The notes beneath the pieces are model-generated. The model ran no database searches. It was given only the letters and a program-made list of their open reading frames with translations, and was not told where the DNA came from. Positions 10,093 to 18,987 of a DNA stretch of 64,000 nt are shown here, piece after piece. Within the stretch, counting starts at the first letter, position 1, and each line of letters opens with the position of its first letter. Source of the DNA: VRUE01 sp963824215. Lineage in GTDB: Bacteria; Actinomycetota; Thermoleophilia; Solirubrobacterales; 70-9. The DNA lies in assembly GCA_963824215.1 (NCBI GenBank), contig CAWGOE010000004.1, positions 868,001-932,000 of the forward strand, written 5' to 3'. Made by a program: the position numbers and the translations under genes.

Positions 10093-10955
10093 TCGCGCGG
10101 GGCGAGCAGGTCGGGCAGCAGGCGATCGGCGCTGCCCTTAACGCCGAAGCTGCCCTCGGCGCCGAGCAGGGCGAAGACCGTCGCCAACCGTCCCGCGACC
10201 AGGTCAATGTCGTCGACGCTGGCAAGGTCGTTGCCGACGAAGAAGGAGACCGAAGACGTCTCGATGTCGCTGGCCTCGACCCCGACCGCCGGCGCCCGGG
10301 TGGCGGTGATGCCGCTGACCAGGCCCGCCTCCATCCGGCCAGTGGTCGCTCGCTGCTGGGGCCCCATGTCCTGCGGCTGGTCGCGGACGACGATGACGCC
10401 GTCCAGGGCGCCGAAGTTGCCGCTCGCTCGCGAGAAGAGGTGGCCGCGGACGGGCTCCAGCAGGGTCCCGCCCAGCACCAGCTGGCGACCGACACCGACC
10501 CCGAGGGCAGTCTGGGTATCGGGGTTGCGAGCCAGATCGGCGAAGCGGGTCTTGGACAGGTCACCAGCGAGAGCGCGAGTGTCGACCGGCTCGCGCACGA
10601 CTCCCACAGCCACCAAGCGCGCCCCGGTCGGCTCAAGCGCGTCCTCGATCGAGTCGAGCTCATCCTGCGGCAGGTCGCCGAGAGCAAGGACGCCGATCCG
10701 GCGACCGCGCAGCTGATCGCGCACCAGCACGGGATAGACGCGACTCGAGAACTCGTTGGCGCGACCGAGCTCGGCGCTCAGATCGTCGGCACGGTCGCGC
10801 GCGTCCTGAAGGTTGCCGGTGAGGCTCTGCTCGAGGTCCTTGCGCGTATCGTCAATCGTGTCGCCGCCCAACGTGGCGCCGATCACGATCCCGACCGCAA
10901 GGGCGAGAAAGACGGCGATCAGGGAGGTGGCGTGGTAGCGGCCGCTGTAGCCCAT
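10089..10955 (-). CDS. mctB: MctB-family copper transport/envelope protein
   Basis: 288 aa protein starting MGYSGRYHATSLIAVFLALAVG, one N-terminal membrane helix followed by a coiled-coil stretch (about residues 35-70) and a globular extracytoplasmic domain. This is the pattern of the MctB family; M. tuberculosis Rv1698 was reported to affect copper homeostasis, though the molecular role remains uncertain. Placement between steA and pyrG matches the mycobacterial order. No copper-binding Cys/Met/His cluster is obvious here, so a metal role in this organism is unproven. Confidence 0.82.
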   Translation of the reverse strand: MGYSGRYHATSLIAVFLALAVGIVIGATLGGDTIDDTRKDLEQSLTGNLQDARDRADDLSAELGRANEFSSRVYPVLVRDQLRGRRIGVLALGDLPQDELDSIEDALEPTGARLVAVGVVREPVDTRALAGDLSKTRFADLARNPDTQTALGVGVGRQLVLGGTLLEPVRGHLFSRASGNFGALDGVIVVRDQPQDMGPQQRATTGRMEAGLVSGITATRAPAVGVEASDIETSSVSFFVGNDLASVDDIDLVAGRLATVFALLGAEGSFGVKGSADRLLPDLLAPRE

Positions 10956-11008
10956 GGCTGGGAGAGGCTAGACGCTGGACGGGTGATCCCCAATTCCCGG
11001 CCCTATCG

Positions 11009-12193
11009 CTACAGGCCGAGCCAAATCTTGATCTTGAGCCAGACCAGGTCGACGAGGTCGCCGAGGGCCGGGGAGACGATCACGAGGATCGCGAGCAAGA
11101 TCGCGAACGCGGCGAGGAAGAGGGGTAGCGGCCCAAAAGCCGAGCCCGGGTTATAGAGCCGGCTGACGCCCTTCGCGTCGACCAGCTTCTCGCCGATGCG
11201 CAGGCGAGTGAGGAAAGTCGACGACATGCCGGCGCGGTTGCGATCGAGGAACTCGATCAAGTTGAAGTGAGCGCCAACGCTGACGATCAGGTCGGCGCCC
11301 TTCTCGTAGGCCATCAGCATCGCCACGTCCTCACTGGTCCCGGCCGCGGGGACCAGGGTGTGGTCGAGGCCCAGCGCGAGCAGGCGCTCGCGCCCCGGGG
11401 CGCGGCCATCTGGGTAGGCGTGGACGATCAACTCAGCACCGCAGCCCAGGGCGCTGTCGCCGGCCGAGTCCATGTCGCCGAGGATCACGTCAGGGCGCAG
11501 GCCGGCTTCGAGGCAGCCGTCAGCGCCACCGTCCACCGCGACGACCAGAGGGCGCATGTCGCGGACGTAGGCGCGCAGGGCTTTCAGGTCGCTGCGGTGA
11601 CCTTCGCCGCGGACGACGATCAGAACGTGGCGGTCGCGGAAGGAGGTGCGGGTCGGCGGAAACTCGATCGCCCCGGTCAGCAGGTCGGTCTCCTGGCGGA
11701 CGTGAGCAACGGTGTTCTCGGCGAACTCGGCGAGCGCCTCGTCGATCCTCTCCCGCTGCGCCGCGAGCCTGCTCTCGAGCTCCTCGACGCCGAGCTCCTT
11801 GCCGTGCAGTTCCTCGCCCCCACCGTGGACCGTGCCGCCGGCGATCGTCACCTCGGTGCCATCGCTGAGCGACTCGAACGGATCCCCCGCCGTCACGTCC
11901 AGCACGGTTACGCCGGCGCGAACGAGCAGCAGCGGGCCGGTGTTCGGGTAGCGCCCGTCGCTGGACTGCGAAGCGTTGATCACGGCGTGCACGCCGGTGG
12001 CGATCAGCTCCTCGGCCGCAATCCGGTCGATATTGACGTGATCGATGACCGCAATGTCACCGGGATGGAGCCTCTTGACCAGGTGCTTGGTGCGGCGCCC
12101 GAGCCGCGCCGTGCCCACGGTCGCCCCACCCGCGGACGCCCCATTGCGACGCGAGAGCAGCCCAGGGAAGCGACGGCGACTGGCGGTGGCCAC
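11009..12193 (-). CDS. steA: SteA-like putative cytokinetic ring protein
   Basis: 394 aa protein of the SteA family, described in Corynebacterium as working with SteB in daughter-cell separation. The N-terminal soluble part contains HPGDIAVIDHVNIDR and a Gly/Asp-rich region (VAVDGGADGCLEAGLRPDVILGDMDS) resembling the thiamine-pyrophosphokinase-like fold noted for this family. One C-terminal transmembrane helix (about residues 350-375, PLPLFLAAFAILLAILVIV) is followed by a short tail. Located between recN and mctB exactly as in mycobacteria. Confidence 0.85.
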   Translation of the reverse strand: MATASRRRFPGLLSRRNGASAGGATVGTARLGRRTKHLVKRLHPGDIAVIDHVNIDRIAAEELIATGVHAVINASQSSDGRYPNTGPLLLVRAGVTVLDVTAGDPFESLSDGTEVTIAGGTVHGGGEELHGKELGVEELESRLAAQRERIDEALAEFAENTVAHVRQETDLLTGAIEFPPTRTSFRDRHVLIVVRGEGHRSDLKALRAYVRDMRPLVVAVDGGADGCLEAGLRPDVILGDMDSAGDSALGCGAELIVHAYPDGRAPGRERLLALGLDHTLVPAAGTSEDVAMLMAYEKGADLIVSVGAHFNLIEFLDRNRAGMSSTFLTRLRIGEKLVDAKGVSRLYNPGSAFGPLPLFLAAFAILLAILVIVSPALGDLVDLVWLKIKIWLGL

Positions 12194-12216
12194 CGTGTGA
12201 GGTTAGCCGCTCGGAG

Positions 12217-13900
12217 TCAGGCGGCCTTGAGCAGCTCGCGGGCGTGGCGGTCGGCCCCCTCATCGGAGCTCTCGCCGCCCAGCATGCGGCGGATCTCCTC
12301 CACCACCCCCTCGCCGTCCAGGCGCTCCACGGTGGCAGCGGCGCGCTCGCCGCTGAGATTCTTCTCGAGCCGGAAATGGGTCGGCGCGAGCGAGGCCACC
12401 TGTGGCAGGTGGGTAATGCAGAGGACCTGCGTGCCCTCGCCGAGTGCACGCAGGCGCTCGCCGACGACTCGCGCCGTTTTGCCGCCCACACCGGCGTCGA
12501 TCTCGTCGAAGACCAGGGTCGCCGAACCGGTCCCATCGCCGAGACCGCTGAGGGCAAGCATCACGCGCGAGAGCTCGCCGCCGGAGGCGGCATCGCGCAG
12601 GGGCGCGGGCGCTATGCCGGGATTCGGCGCCAGCAGCAGCTCGACCGTCTCCTGCCCACTCGGCCCAAAGCCGTCAGCGTGTGGCTCGAGCTCGACCCCA
12701 AGGGTCGCGCCCGGCATCGCCAGGCGCTCGAGCTCCTCAGCCACCCGGGCTTGCAGCGGCTCCGCGGCGGCCATGCGTCCCTTGCTCAACCGCTCTGCGA
12801 GCTTTCCCCGCCGTGCCTGTGCCTCGGTCAGCGCGGCACCCGCCTCGGCGCTGCGCGTCTCGGCGCCCTCGAGCCGCTCGAATCTCAGCTTGGCAGTGCT
12901 CGGCGTGGGCAAGCACCGACTCAACGCTGCCGCCGTGCTTGCGCTGGAGGCGGTCGAGCGCTTCCAACCTCTCCTCGACCACGGCGAGCCGACCCGGGTC
13001 CGCCTCCAGGCCATCGAGGTAGCCGCGCAACTCAGCGGCGACATCGCCCAACTCCACCGCGAGGGCGGTGAGTCGCTCGGTCAACCCGTCGAGCCGGGAA
13101 TCGACTCCGCCGACGCCCTGCATGAGGGATTCGGCTGTCGCCAAAGCGCTCGCCGCGCCGCCGCCGTCCTCTTCGGCCCCCGCCGTAGCGCCGAGCGCGC
13201 CGAGAGCCGCCTCGCGTAATCCCTCCGCGTGACGCAGGCGCTCTCGCTCCGCCGCCAACTCAACCTCCTCGGCTAGGTCGGGCGCCACTTCCTCGATCTC
13301 CGAAAGCTCGTACCGGAAGAGATCGAGGTCGCGCTCTCGGGAACCGTCGCGCTCGCGCAGGTCGTCGAGCTCCACTTCGAGGCGGCCACACTCGCGATGG
13401 GCCTCCCGGTAGCGCTCGCGCAGCTCCAGGTGGTCAGCACCTGCAAAGCCGTCAAGCACATCCATCTGGGCAGAGGCAATCGCCAACTTGCGGTGCTCGT
13501 GCTGGCCGTAGAAGGAGAGAAGGCGACCGCCGAGCAGCTTGAGGTCGGCAGCCGAGGCGGCGCGTCCGGCGACAAAGGCGGCGGTCCGTCCCGAGACGGA
13601 GACGCGACGCCCTAGAACAATCTCTTCAGCTCCCTCGGGCAGCCGCGCCGCCAGGTCGGACATCTCAGGTTTGTCGAGGAACCCGCTGGGCAGGTCGAAG
13701 GCCCCCTCCACCCACGCCTCCTCGGCGCCTGGCCGGACAATCTGCGATCGCGCCTTGCCACCCATCAAGAGGTCGAGCGAGTGGGCCAACACGGTCTTTC
13801 CAGCGCCGGTCTCGCCGGTGATCGCGTTCAGCCCCTCCCCCAGCCGCAGCTCAGCCCGCTCGATCAGCAGCAGGTTCTCGATCCGGAGCTCGCGCAGCAC
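12217..13900 (-). CDS. recN: DNA repair protein RecN, interrupted by a frameshift
   Basis: SMC-like ATPase for double-strand break repair. The 5' part (13900 to about 12881) gives the Walker A ITGETGAGKTVL and the first coiled coil. The 3' part, in another frame, gives SGGELSRVMLAL, the Walker B LVFDEIDAGVGG and THLPQVA. The frames join cleanly if one base is skipped at 12880, giving AEI-ERLEGAE and a 560 aa protein, a normal RecN length. As sequenced the N-terminal frame would run on into unrelated residues. The total span is one base more than a multiple of three. Either a sequencing error or a real loss of function. Confidence 0.9.
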
Positions 13901-13934
13901 ACAGTTCTTCTAGCACCTGGCGCGGCGGGTGACG

Positions 13935-15458
13935 CTAGGCGGGGACGGGTTCCGTGGACTCGGTCTCTTCGGGAGCTGTCACGAAATCGCTGGAGCGGAC
14001 CAGGGCGAAGCCCAGGGCTGCGCCGATGAAGGCGACTATGGCGCCGATTAGGAGGATCTCGTTTAGGCCGCTGACGAAAGCGACGTTGGCGGCGTGGACA
14101 ACTTCGACTCGCTGCCCGGACGGCACGGCGGCCCCAGCGGCGCGCGAGCCGCCCGAGGAGACTGCCTCCGCGAGACCGTCGGGAGCGCTCGGTAGCAGAC
14201 TCGAGAGCTTTGAGTTGACCTGGGACTGGAAGACCGCGCCTAGAGAGGCGACGCCGGTTGCGATCCCGACCTGACGGAAGGTCGTGTTGATCCCTGACCC
14301 CATTCCCGACTTCGCCGCGGGGACGACGGCAATCGCGGCCTGGCCGATGCCGGGGTTGGTGATGCCGATGCCGAGGCCGGCGACGAGGAAGCCGGGCAGC
14401 AGGGCCGAGATTCCCGAATCCGGCCCCAGTCCACGCATCAAGACCAAGCCGACCCCGACCAGGCCGAGACCCAGGCCGACGAGGACGCGGATCGGGACAC
14501 GGTGGGAGAGTTTGCCGGCAATCGGCGCGGCTACGAAGGAGAGAACGGTCAGCGGCAAGAAATGCAAGCCCGTCTCCAACGGCGAGTAGCCGAGCACCCC
14601 CTGCATGTAGATGGTCAGGTAGAGGAACATCGCGAACATCCCCGCCGAGAGCCCGAACGCCACTGCGGAGACCCCGTTGAAGGCCGGCTTGCGGAAGAGG
14701 CCAAGCTCGAGCATCGGATGGGTGCTGCGGGCCTCGATCACGACGAAGGCAAGCAGCAAGGCGGCCGAACCGGTCAGCGAAGCGACGATCGGCGCGCTCC
14801 CCCAGCCCTCGGCGTTGCCACGAATCAGGCCAAAGATCAGCAGGAAGAGCCCAGTCGAGAAGGTGAGCAGGCCGGGAATGTCGATCCGCTGTGGATCCTG
14901 GGCGGCGACGTTGGTCAGCCTTGCCTCGGTGAGGAGGATCGCGACGACGCCGATCGGGATGTTGACGAAGAAAATCCACTCCCAGCCGAAGTGCTCGGTG
15001 ATCAAGCCGCCAACGAGAGGTCCGATTGCGACAGCGCCGCCGACGGTCGCGCCCCAAACGCCAAAGGCGGTCGCCCGATCGCGGCCGTGGAACTCCTGGC
15101 CGATCAGCGCCAGCGAGGTTGCAAACATGGCCGCGCCGCCGATTCCCTGCAAGCCGCGCGCCAAGTTGAGCAGGGTCGGATCGCCGGCAATGCCGCAGAG
15201 GAACGAGGCGAAGGTGAAGAGGCCAAAGCCGAGCGAGAAGACACGCCTGCGTCCGAGTCGATCTCCCAGCGAGCCCGCCGTCAACAGGAAGGCCGCCAAC
15301 ATCAACGAGTAGGCGTCGACAACCCACTGCAGGCTGGCGAGGCTGGCGTCGAGGTCGCGCTGGATGTCGGGCAGGGCGACGTTGACGACCGTGATGTCCA
15401 GCAACAGCATGAACGTCGCGATCGAGATCAGGACCAGGGTCCACCATTTGCGCTCCAT
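13935..15458 (-). CDS. MFS drug exporter, DHA2 (EmrB/QacA) type
   Basis: 507 aa major facilitator with about 14 hydrophobic helices, starting MERKWWTLVLISIATFMLLL. Family motifs include LDITVVNVALP in helix 1, GDRLGRRRVF in the loop 2-3 region and motif C-like Gly/Pro-rich residues around GPLVGGLITEHFGW. Likely a proton-driven exporter of hydrophobic compounds. The ATG at 15458 is chosen because upstream in-frame sequence overlaps nadK and is Arg-rich. It sits between nadK and recN, which are adjacent in mycobacteria, so it looks like an insertion into a conserved block. Confidence 0.88.
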   Translation of the reverse strand: MERKWWTLVLISIATFMLLLDITVVNVALPDIQRDLDASLASLQWVVDAYSLMLAAFLLTAGSLGDRLGRRRVFSLGFGLFTFASFLCGIAGDPTLLNLARGLQGIGGAAMFATSLALIGQEFHGRDRATAFGVWGATVGGAVAIGPLVGGLITEHFGWEWIFFVNIPIGVVAILLTEARLTNVAAQDPQRIDIPGLLTFSTGLFLLIFGLIRGNAEGWGSAPIVASLTGSAALLLAFVVIEARSTHPMLELGLFRKPAFNGVSAVAFGLSAGMFAMFLYLTIYMQGVLGYSPLETGLHFLPLTVLSFVAAPIAGKLSHRVPIRVLVGLGLGLVGVGLVLMRGLGPDSGISALLPGFLVAGLGIGITNPGIGQAAIAVVPAAKSGMGSGINTTFRQVGIATGVASLGAVFQSQVNSKLSSLLPSAPDGLAEAVSSGGSRAAGAAVPSGQRVEVVHAANVAFVSGLNEILLIGAIVAFIGAALGFALVRSSDFVTAPEETESTEPVPA

Positions 15459-15499
15459 CGCCGGACACCCTAGTAACCCGACCCATCGACCCGACCGAC

Positions 15500-16354
15500 T
15501 CAAACAGCTAAATGGCCGAACTTCTCCCGGATGCGCTGATAGAAGCTCGTGCCAGGCAGCTGGGCGAGCCTGCCGACCCCGTCGGTGAAGCTGACCTCCA
15601 GCGCTGACCCTGAGCCCAGCGTGCCCGCGAGGGCACCGTCGATCGCAACGTCGACCGGCTCGCCGGCGCCGGCGTTGCCGACATGGAGGATGTCGCTGGG
15701 CGCGACGACGAGGGCGCGGGCCGTCAGCGAGTGAGGCGCGACGTAGGAGACAACGTAGCCCTTCACTCCCCAAGCCAGGATCGGCCCTTGGTTGGCGAGG
15801 TTGTAGCCGGTTGACCCGACCGGGGTCGCGGCGACTAGTCCGTCACAGCGAACGTGGCCGACCTCCTCACCGGCGATCTTGTAGCTGAGCTCGGCGACCC
15901 GCTCGTGCGGCCGGCGCAGGAAGCTGACGTCGTTAAGGGCGACCTGGGACTCGCCGTCGACCTTGACCTCGAGGCCCGGCAGATCGACCGCCTCCGTTTC
16001 ACCGGCGAAGGCACGGTGCATCCCCTCCTTGGCATCCTCGCGCTCGACTGCCGCAAGGAAGCCGACGGTGCCGAAATTGACCCCAAAGACAGGCACGCCG
16101 CTGCGAGCGAAGTGGCGCAGGGCGTAGAGAATCGAGCCGTCACCGCCCAGCACCAGGCAGAGATCGGCTTGGCGGGGAAGCTGATCGACTGTCTCGATTC
16201 CCGCTGCAGCGTCACCGTGCTTGGCCAGCTCCTCCGCGGTGGCGACAAGCCGCCACTCGGCCTCCCGAGCAGCGGAAACCGCCAACGCCACCGCCTCGGT
16301 CGTCGCAGGCGGGTGTCCGTGGGTGATCAGGGCAGCGAGGCGCCCGTCGCTCAT
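15500..16354 (-). CDS. nadK: NAD kinase
   Basis: 284 aa ATP/polyphosphate-NAD kinase, the source of cellular NADP. The diagnostic GGDGSILYALR motif is near residue 73, NDVSFLRRP lies mid-protein, and the Gly-rich TPVGSTGYNLA follows. The ATG at 16354 overlaps the tlyA stop (ATGA). The tlyA-nadK pairing is the same as in mycobacteria (Rv1694-Rv1695). Confidence 0.95.
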   Translation of the reverse strand: MSDGRLAALITHGHPPATTEAVALAVSAAREAEWRLVATAEELAKHGDAAAGIETVDQLPRQADLCLVLGGDGSILYALRHFARSGVPVFGVNFGTVGFLAAVEREDAKEGMHRAFAGETEAVDLPGLEVKVDGESQVALNDVSFLRRPHERVAELSYKIAGEEVGHVRCDGLVAATPVGSTGYNLANQGPILAWGVKGYVVSYVAPHSLTARALVVAPSDILHVGNAGAGEPVDVAIDGALAGTLGSGSALEVSFTDGVGRLAQLPGTSFYQRIREKFGHLAV

Positions 16355-17145
16355 GGCTCCACCTCGGCGATCGCGGCCTCCAAGTCCCCCACCGACCCGC
16401 CTGTTCCTCCGCACCAGACGAAGGTCTCTCGATTGCCCTTCGGCCCCGGCAAGCCAGAGGAGGCGATACCGCGCACAGCCAGGCCCAGGTCGATCGCAGC
16501 GCGGGCGACAGTATGGATGGCCTCGCGCCGGTCGCCCGCGTCGCGAACGACGCCCTTGCGGACACGCTCACGGCCGAGCTCGAACTGAGGCTTGACCATC
16601 GCCAGGATCTCTCCGCCGGGCGTGAGGCAGTCGGCAACTGCCGGCAGGACCTTGGTCAGGGAAATGAAGGAAACGTCGATCGTCGCCAGGTCGGGCCGGA
16701 ATGGCAGATCAGGCGGGGAGAGAGCGCGGGCGTTCACCCGCTCGAGCACAGTCACGCGGGAATCCTCGCGCATGCGTAGGTCGATCTGGCCATAGGCGAC
16801 GTCAAGCGCGACAACGCGCGCGGCCCCACGCTGCAGCAGGCAGTCGGTGAAACCGCCAGTCGAGGCCCCAACGTCGAGACAGTCCAGCCCCGAGACATCA
16901 AGGCCGAGCGCATCTATTGCGTGGTCGAGCTTGAGGCCGCCGCGGGAGACGAACCGAGGCCCCTCCTCGAGCCGGAAGTCGGCGCTCGGGTCCACGAGCT
17001 GGCTGGGCCGCAGCGCGATCGGGCCATCCTCGCCGACTCTGACCGCTCCGGCACGCACGGCCCCAGCAGCAGCGGAACGCGACGGAAATAGGCCTCTCTC
17101 GGCCAAAACCGCATCAATTCGCACCCTGGAGCCCGCCTTAGCCAC
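16351..17145 (-). CDS. tlyA: TlyA family rRNA 2'-O-methyltransferase
   Basis: 264 aa protein with an N-terminal S4 RNA-binding domain (RIDAVLAERGLFPSRSAAAG) and a FtsJ/RrmJ-like methyltransferase domain. SAM-binding motif LDVGASTGGFTDCLLQ lies near residue 92, and the catalytic Lys-Asp-Lys-Glu type residues follow (Asp in TIDVSFISL, Lys in AMVKPQFE). Mycobacterial TlyA 2'-O-methylates 16S and 23S rRNA and is needed for capreomycin sensitivity. It opens the conserved minus-strand block. Confidence 0.93.
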   Translation of the reverse strand: MAKAGSRVRIDAVLAERGLFPSRSAAAGAVRAGAVRVGEDGPIALRPSQLVDPSADFRLEEGPRFVSRGGLKLDHAIDALGLDVSGLDCLDVGASTGGFTDCLLQRGAARVVALDVAYGQIDLRMREDSRVTVLERVNARALSPPDLPFRPDLATIDVSFISLTKVLPAVADCLTPGGEILAMVKPQFELGRERVRKGVVRDAGDRREAIHTVARAAIDLGLAVRGIASSGLPGPKGNRETFVWCGGTGGSVGDLEAAIAEVEP

Positions 17146-17447
17146 GCACGAACGGTACAGCGGTCCATCGGGCGTCCAAAGAAACCCTTGCCAGATGTTT
17201 ACCGGGTCATTAGAATTGGGTAGAACAATCGCTTCAGCGAGCCTCGGCAGCCAGTCAAATGGGCTCTGTGACTCGGCTCACACACAAATCGCACGTATGT
17301 TCGTATCTTGACTCAAGGATTCGCGAGAGAGGATCGATAAAGGGCTTACAGAACTTCCTGGTCGGGCCTGGCGCCGCTCATATGGCAGTTGACTCCCATC
17401 GACTCGCCCCGCGGCACATAAGGGCCCACCTACCTCCCACGGATCCA
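17146..17447. other. Intergenic stretch upstream of tlyA, no gene seen
   Basis: About 300 bases less GC-rich than the surroundings, with no convincing reading frame on either strand. It must hold the tlyA promoter near its left end. Nothing resembling tmRNA, 6S RNA, RNase P RNA or SRP RNA was recognised. Confidence 0.4.
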
Positions 17448-17495
17448 CATATATAGAGATACATATCTCTCCTCCCTGTAGTAACCCCAGAAACG
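17448..17495 (+). repeat. 48-base dispersed element, copy A
   Basis: Matches 20724-20771 in the same orientation at 41 of 48 positions without gaps. The right 24 bases are identical and include CTGTAGTAACCCCAG; the left part shares TAGAGATAC. Weaker similarity continues about 20 bases further left. This copy runs directly into a GC-rich terminator hairpin (17492-17520). Confidence 0.75.
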
Positions 17496-17520
17496 CCCCG
17501 CCTCCCCGGCGGGGCGTTTT
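17492..17520 (+). terminator. Rho-independent terminator after repeat copy A
   Basis: An 11-base stem (17492-17502 with 17508-17518), almost all G and C, has a 5-base loop and ends in TTTT on the plus strand; the opposite direction has only TTT. It would end a plus-strand transcript that carries the 48-base element, though no gene is seen on that transcript. Confidence 0.7.
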
Positions 17521-17605
17521 CTGTTGTGGGGGCCCTGGCAAGCGGAATACGCGACACCGACCCGACATAACGGAGGCGACCCGGGACCGGCACGCGAGCC
17601 CTCGT

Positions 17606-17773
17606 GCCACAGTTCCGCTCCACTCGTGTGCCGGAGCGCCGTGGCAACCGCTTTGGAAAACGTTGAGACTGGGAAAAGCCAATCCGACTTGGGCGACCGT
17701 GGGCGATATCGCTGCAGCGCTCGGCGTGCCGGTCTCGACCTTGGCAAAAGCGGCGGAGGGGTTCGAGGGCTAG
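17606..17773 (+). pseudogene. Remnant of an XRE-type helix-turn-helix regulator
   Basis: The frame ending at the TAG 17771-17773 reads LGKANPTWATVGDIAAALGV and then PVSTLAKAAEGFEG, the typical second half of a Cro/C1-type HTH domain (NPTWATV.. IA.ALGV). Upstream codons do not give a recognisable recognition helix in the same frame. ENVETGK in the neighbouring frame would fit just before it if one A of an AAAA run were dropped. No start is evident. I read it as a decayed regulator, perhaps left by a lost mobile or toxin-antitoxin unit. Confidence 0.5.
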
Positions 17774-17803
17774 AAGCCCAGGACCACGAGAGGCGCTACC
17801 CGC

Positions 17804-17962
17804 CTACTTCTCTTTAGGCGAGGAAGGCTTCGGGCTGAGGGGCGCTAGGTTGGTCGGAGCGGGCGGGTTCTTTGGGGGGTTCTTGGGAGTAAGTGCGCCG
17901 TGCTCCTCCAGCGGAACGCCCGCGGGGGGACGAACTGGTTTTCCAGCCGACCGACGGCTCAC
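17804..17962 (-). CDS. Pro-rich microprotein 2 (52 aa), downstream of the DUF6338-like gene
   Basis: Starts with GTG at 17962, overlapping the previous stop by four bases (GTGA), and ends at TAG 17804. It encodes 52 aa rich in Pro and Lys, including LEEHGALTPKNPPKNPPAP followed by TNLAPLSPKP. The core closely resembles the upstream microprotein (ALKTPKNPPAPPKLVPLQP). No membrane segment, no Cys. Sequence likeness plus tight overlap make a chance reading frame unlikely. Function unknown; perhaps a flexible peptide partner or ligand of the membrane protein encoded first in this operon. Confidence 0.6.
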   Translation of the reverse strand: MSRRSAGKPVRPPAGVPLEEHGALTPKNPPKNPPAPTNLAPLSPKPSSPKEK

Positions 17963-18090
17963 TTATCGCTTGCCTGCCTGCTCTTTGCAGGCTGGAGCGG
18001 CACCAGCTTGGGCGGTGCCGGTGGGTTCTTCGGAGTCTTCAGAGCACTCAGGGCACCCTCCTGAAGACGCTTGTTGCTCGGCTCGCTCAT
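17959..18090 (-). CDS. Pro-rich microprotein 1 (43 aa), downstream of the DUF6338-like gene
   Basis: ATG at 18090, three bases after the upstream TAG, with TAGGAG immediately before it; ends TGA at 17959. The 43 aa protein starts MSEPSNKRLQEGALSALKTP and continues KNPPAPPKLVPLQPAK. It shares a GAL..TPKNPP..PAP..L.PL.P pattern with the next tiny gene, to which it is joined by a GTGA overlap. Ribosome reinitiation after the upstream gene is likely because the SD touches the start. Too short for ordinary gene callers. Function unknown. Confidence 0.6.
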   Translation of the reverse strand: MSEPSNKRLQEGALSALKTPKNPPAPPKLVPLQPAKSRQASDK

Positions 18091-18093
18091 CTC

Positions 18094-18765
18094 CTAAAGA
18101 GTATCGGGTCCGCCGGGCACCAGATCGACACGGGCGATTTGGGGCGCGGCGATGTAGACACCCTGCGCTGGCTCGACCACTTGGTCCAGAGTGCGGATAC
18201 CGTTCTCGTCCTCTTTCACCGTACAGAGCGCCTCAAGATAGATGTCGTGAGGCGAAGGCGTCTGCCCGACGGCAGAGCGGTTGCCATAAATGCCCCCGAC
18301 CAGCCGCGGCGCGGCGGAGCTGTGATCGACCAGCTCCACGATCACGTAGCCGCCCTCCTTCCGCCAGCGCTGATAGGCGTAGTCGAAGGCGTCGCGCGCC
18401 TGGCCGATACCGAGGGAGGAAGCTAGGAGGCTCGGCGGGCCGTCGCCATCGGCGACGCGGGCGGCATAGACGCTGAGCGCCACCCCCAGCGCAATCGGCA
18501 CAGCAAGCAAGACGACGCCGACATAGGCGGTGATCGCCCAGCGGTGGTCCGCCCAATGCTCTGGCGAGCCGACAACCCTGACCACGTGCGCCGTCCAAAA
18601 GCCGAAGACGAGCTGTACGACAAGCGTGTAAGCGAGCGCCCGCAGGGCCAACTCTAGGTCGCCGCGCGGGGAGCGCGGGGAGCGAGAAAGACCCAGCTCG
18701 GTGATGATGAAGCCCGGCATCAGGAGGGCCACCGCAGCGAGGATCGAAACAGCCGTGCTCAGCAT
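18094..18765 (-). CDS. DUF6338-like membrane protein
   Basis: 223 aa protein with three N-terminal membrane helices (about residues 5-25, 45-65, 75-100) and a soluble C-terminal domain. The layout and the segments DAFDYAYQRWRKEGGYVIVEL and GGIYGNRSAVGQTPSPHDIYLE are what I associate with DUF6338, an uncharacterised family; the assignment is from memory and moderate. The C-terminal part resembles a small beta-rich sensor or binding domain. It leads a three-gene unit with two tiny Pro-rich proteins that overlap end to start. Confidence 0.65.
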   Translation of the reverse strand: MLSTAVSILAAVALLMPGFIITELGLSRSPRSPRGDLELALRALAYTLVVQLVFGFWTAHVVRVVGSPEHWADHRWAITAYVGVVLLAVPIALGVALSVYAARVADGDGPPSLLASSLGIGQARDAFDYAYQRWRKEGGYVIVELVDHSSAAPRLVGGIYGNRSAVGQTPSPHDIYLEALCTVKEDENGIRTLDQVVEPAQGVYIAAPQIARVDLVPGGPDTL

Positions 18766-18987
18766 TCCTAGTTCCTAGCAATCGCACAGGATGAGACCGC
18801 CCGACAGTCCAGTCCAGAGAGGGCCAGTGCGCCAGTCGTGCACGGGAAAGGGCGGGTCCGACCGGACTCAGCCGGAGACAAACCCTCTGTGAAAGCCAAA
18901 TCTGACTTCTTTAGTAAAAGCGATGAGAAACGCTCGGGTACGGCTAGGGTTTCGTTTGGCTGCGTGGCCCAAAGGGATAATGCGCAG

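Noticed and set aside
11267..13219. 650-codon open frame on the plus strand
   Set aside because: Antisense to steA and recN; Arg/Ala/Val-rich composition with no domain, a GC-rich shadow frame.
17146..17520. Housekeeping RNA (tmRNA, 6S, RNase P, SRP) ending at the terminator
   Set aside because: No tRNA-like end, no conserved core of any of these RNAs was found.
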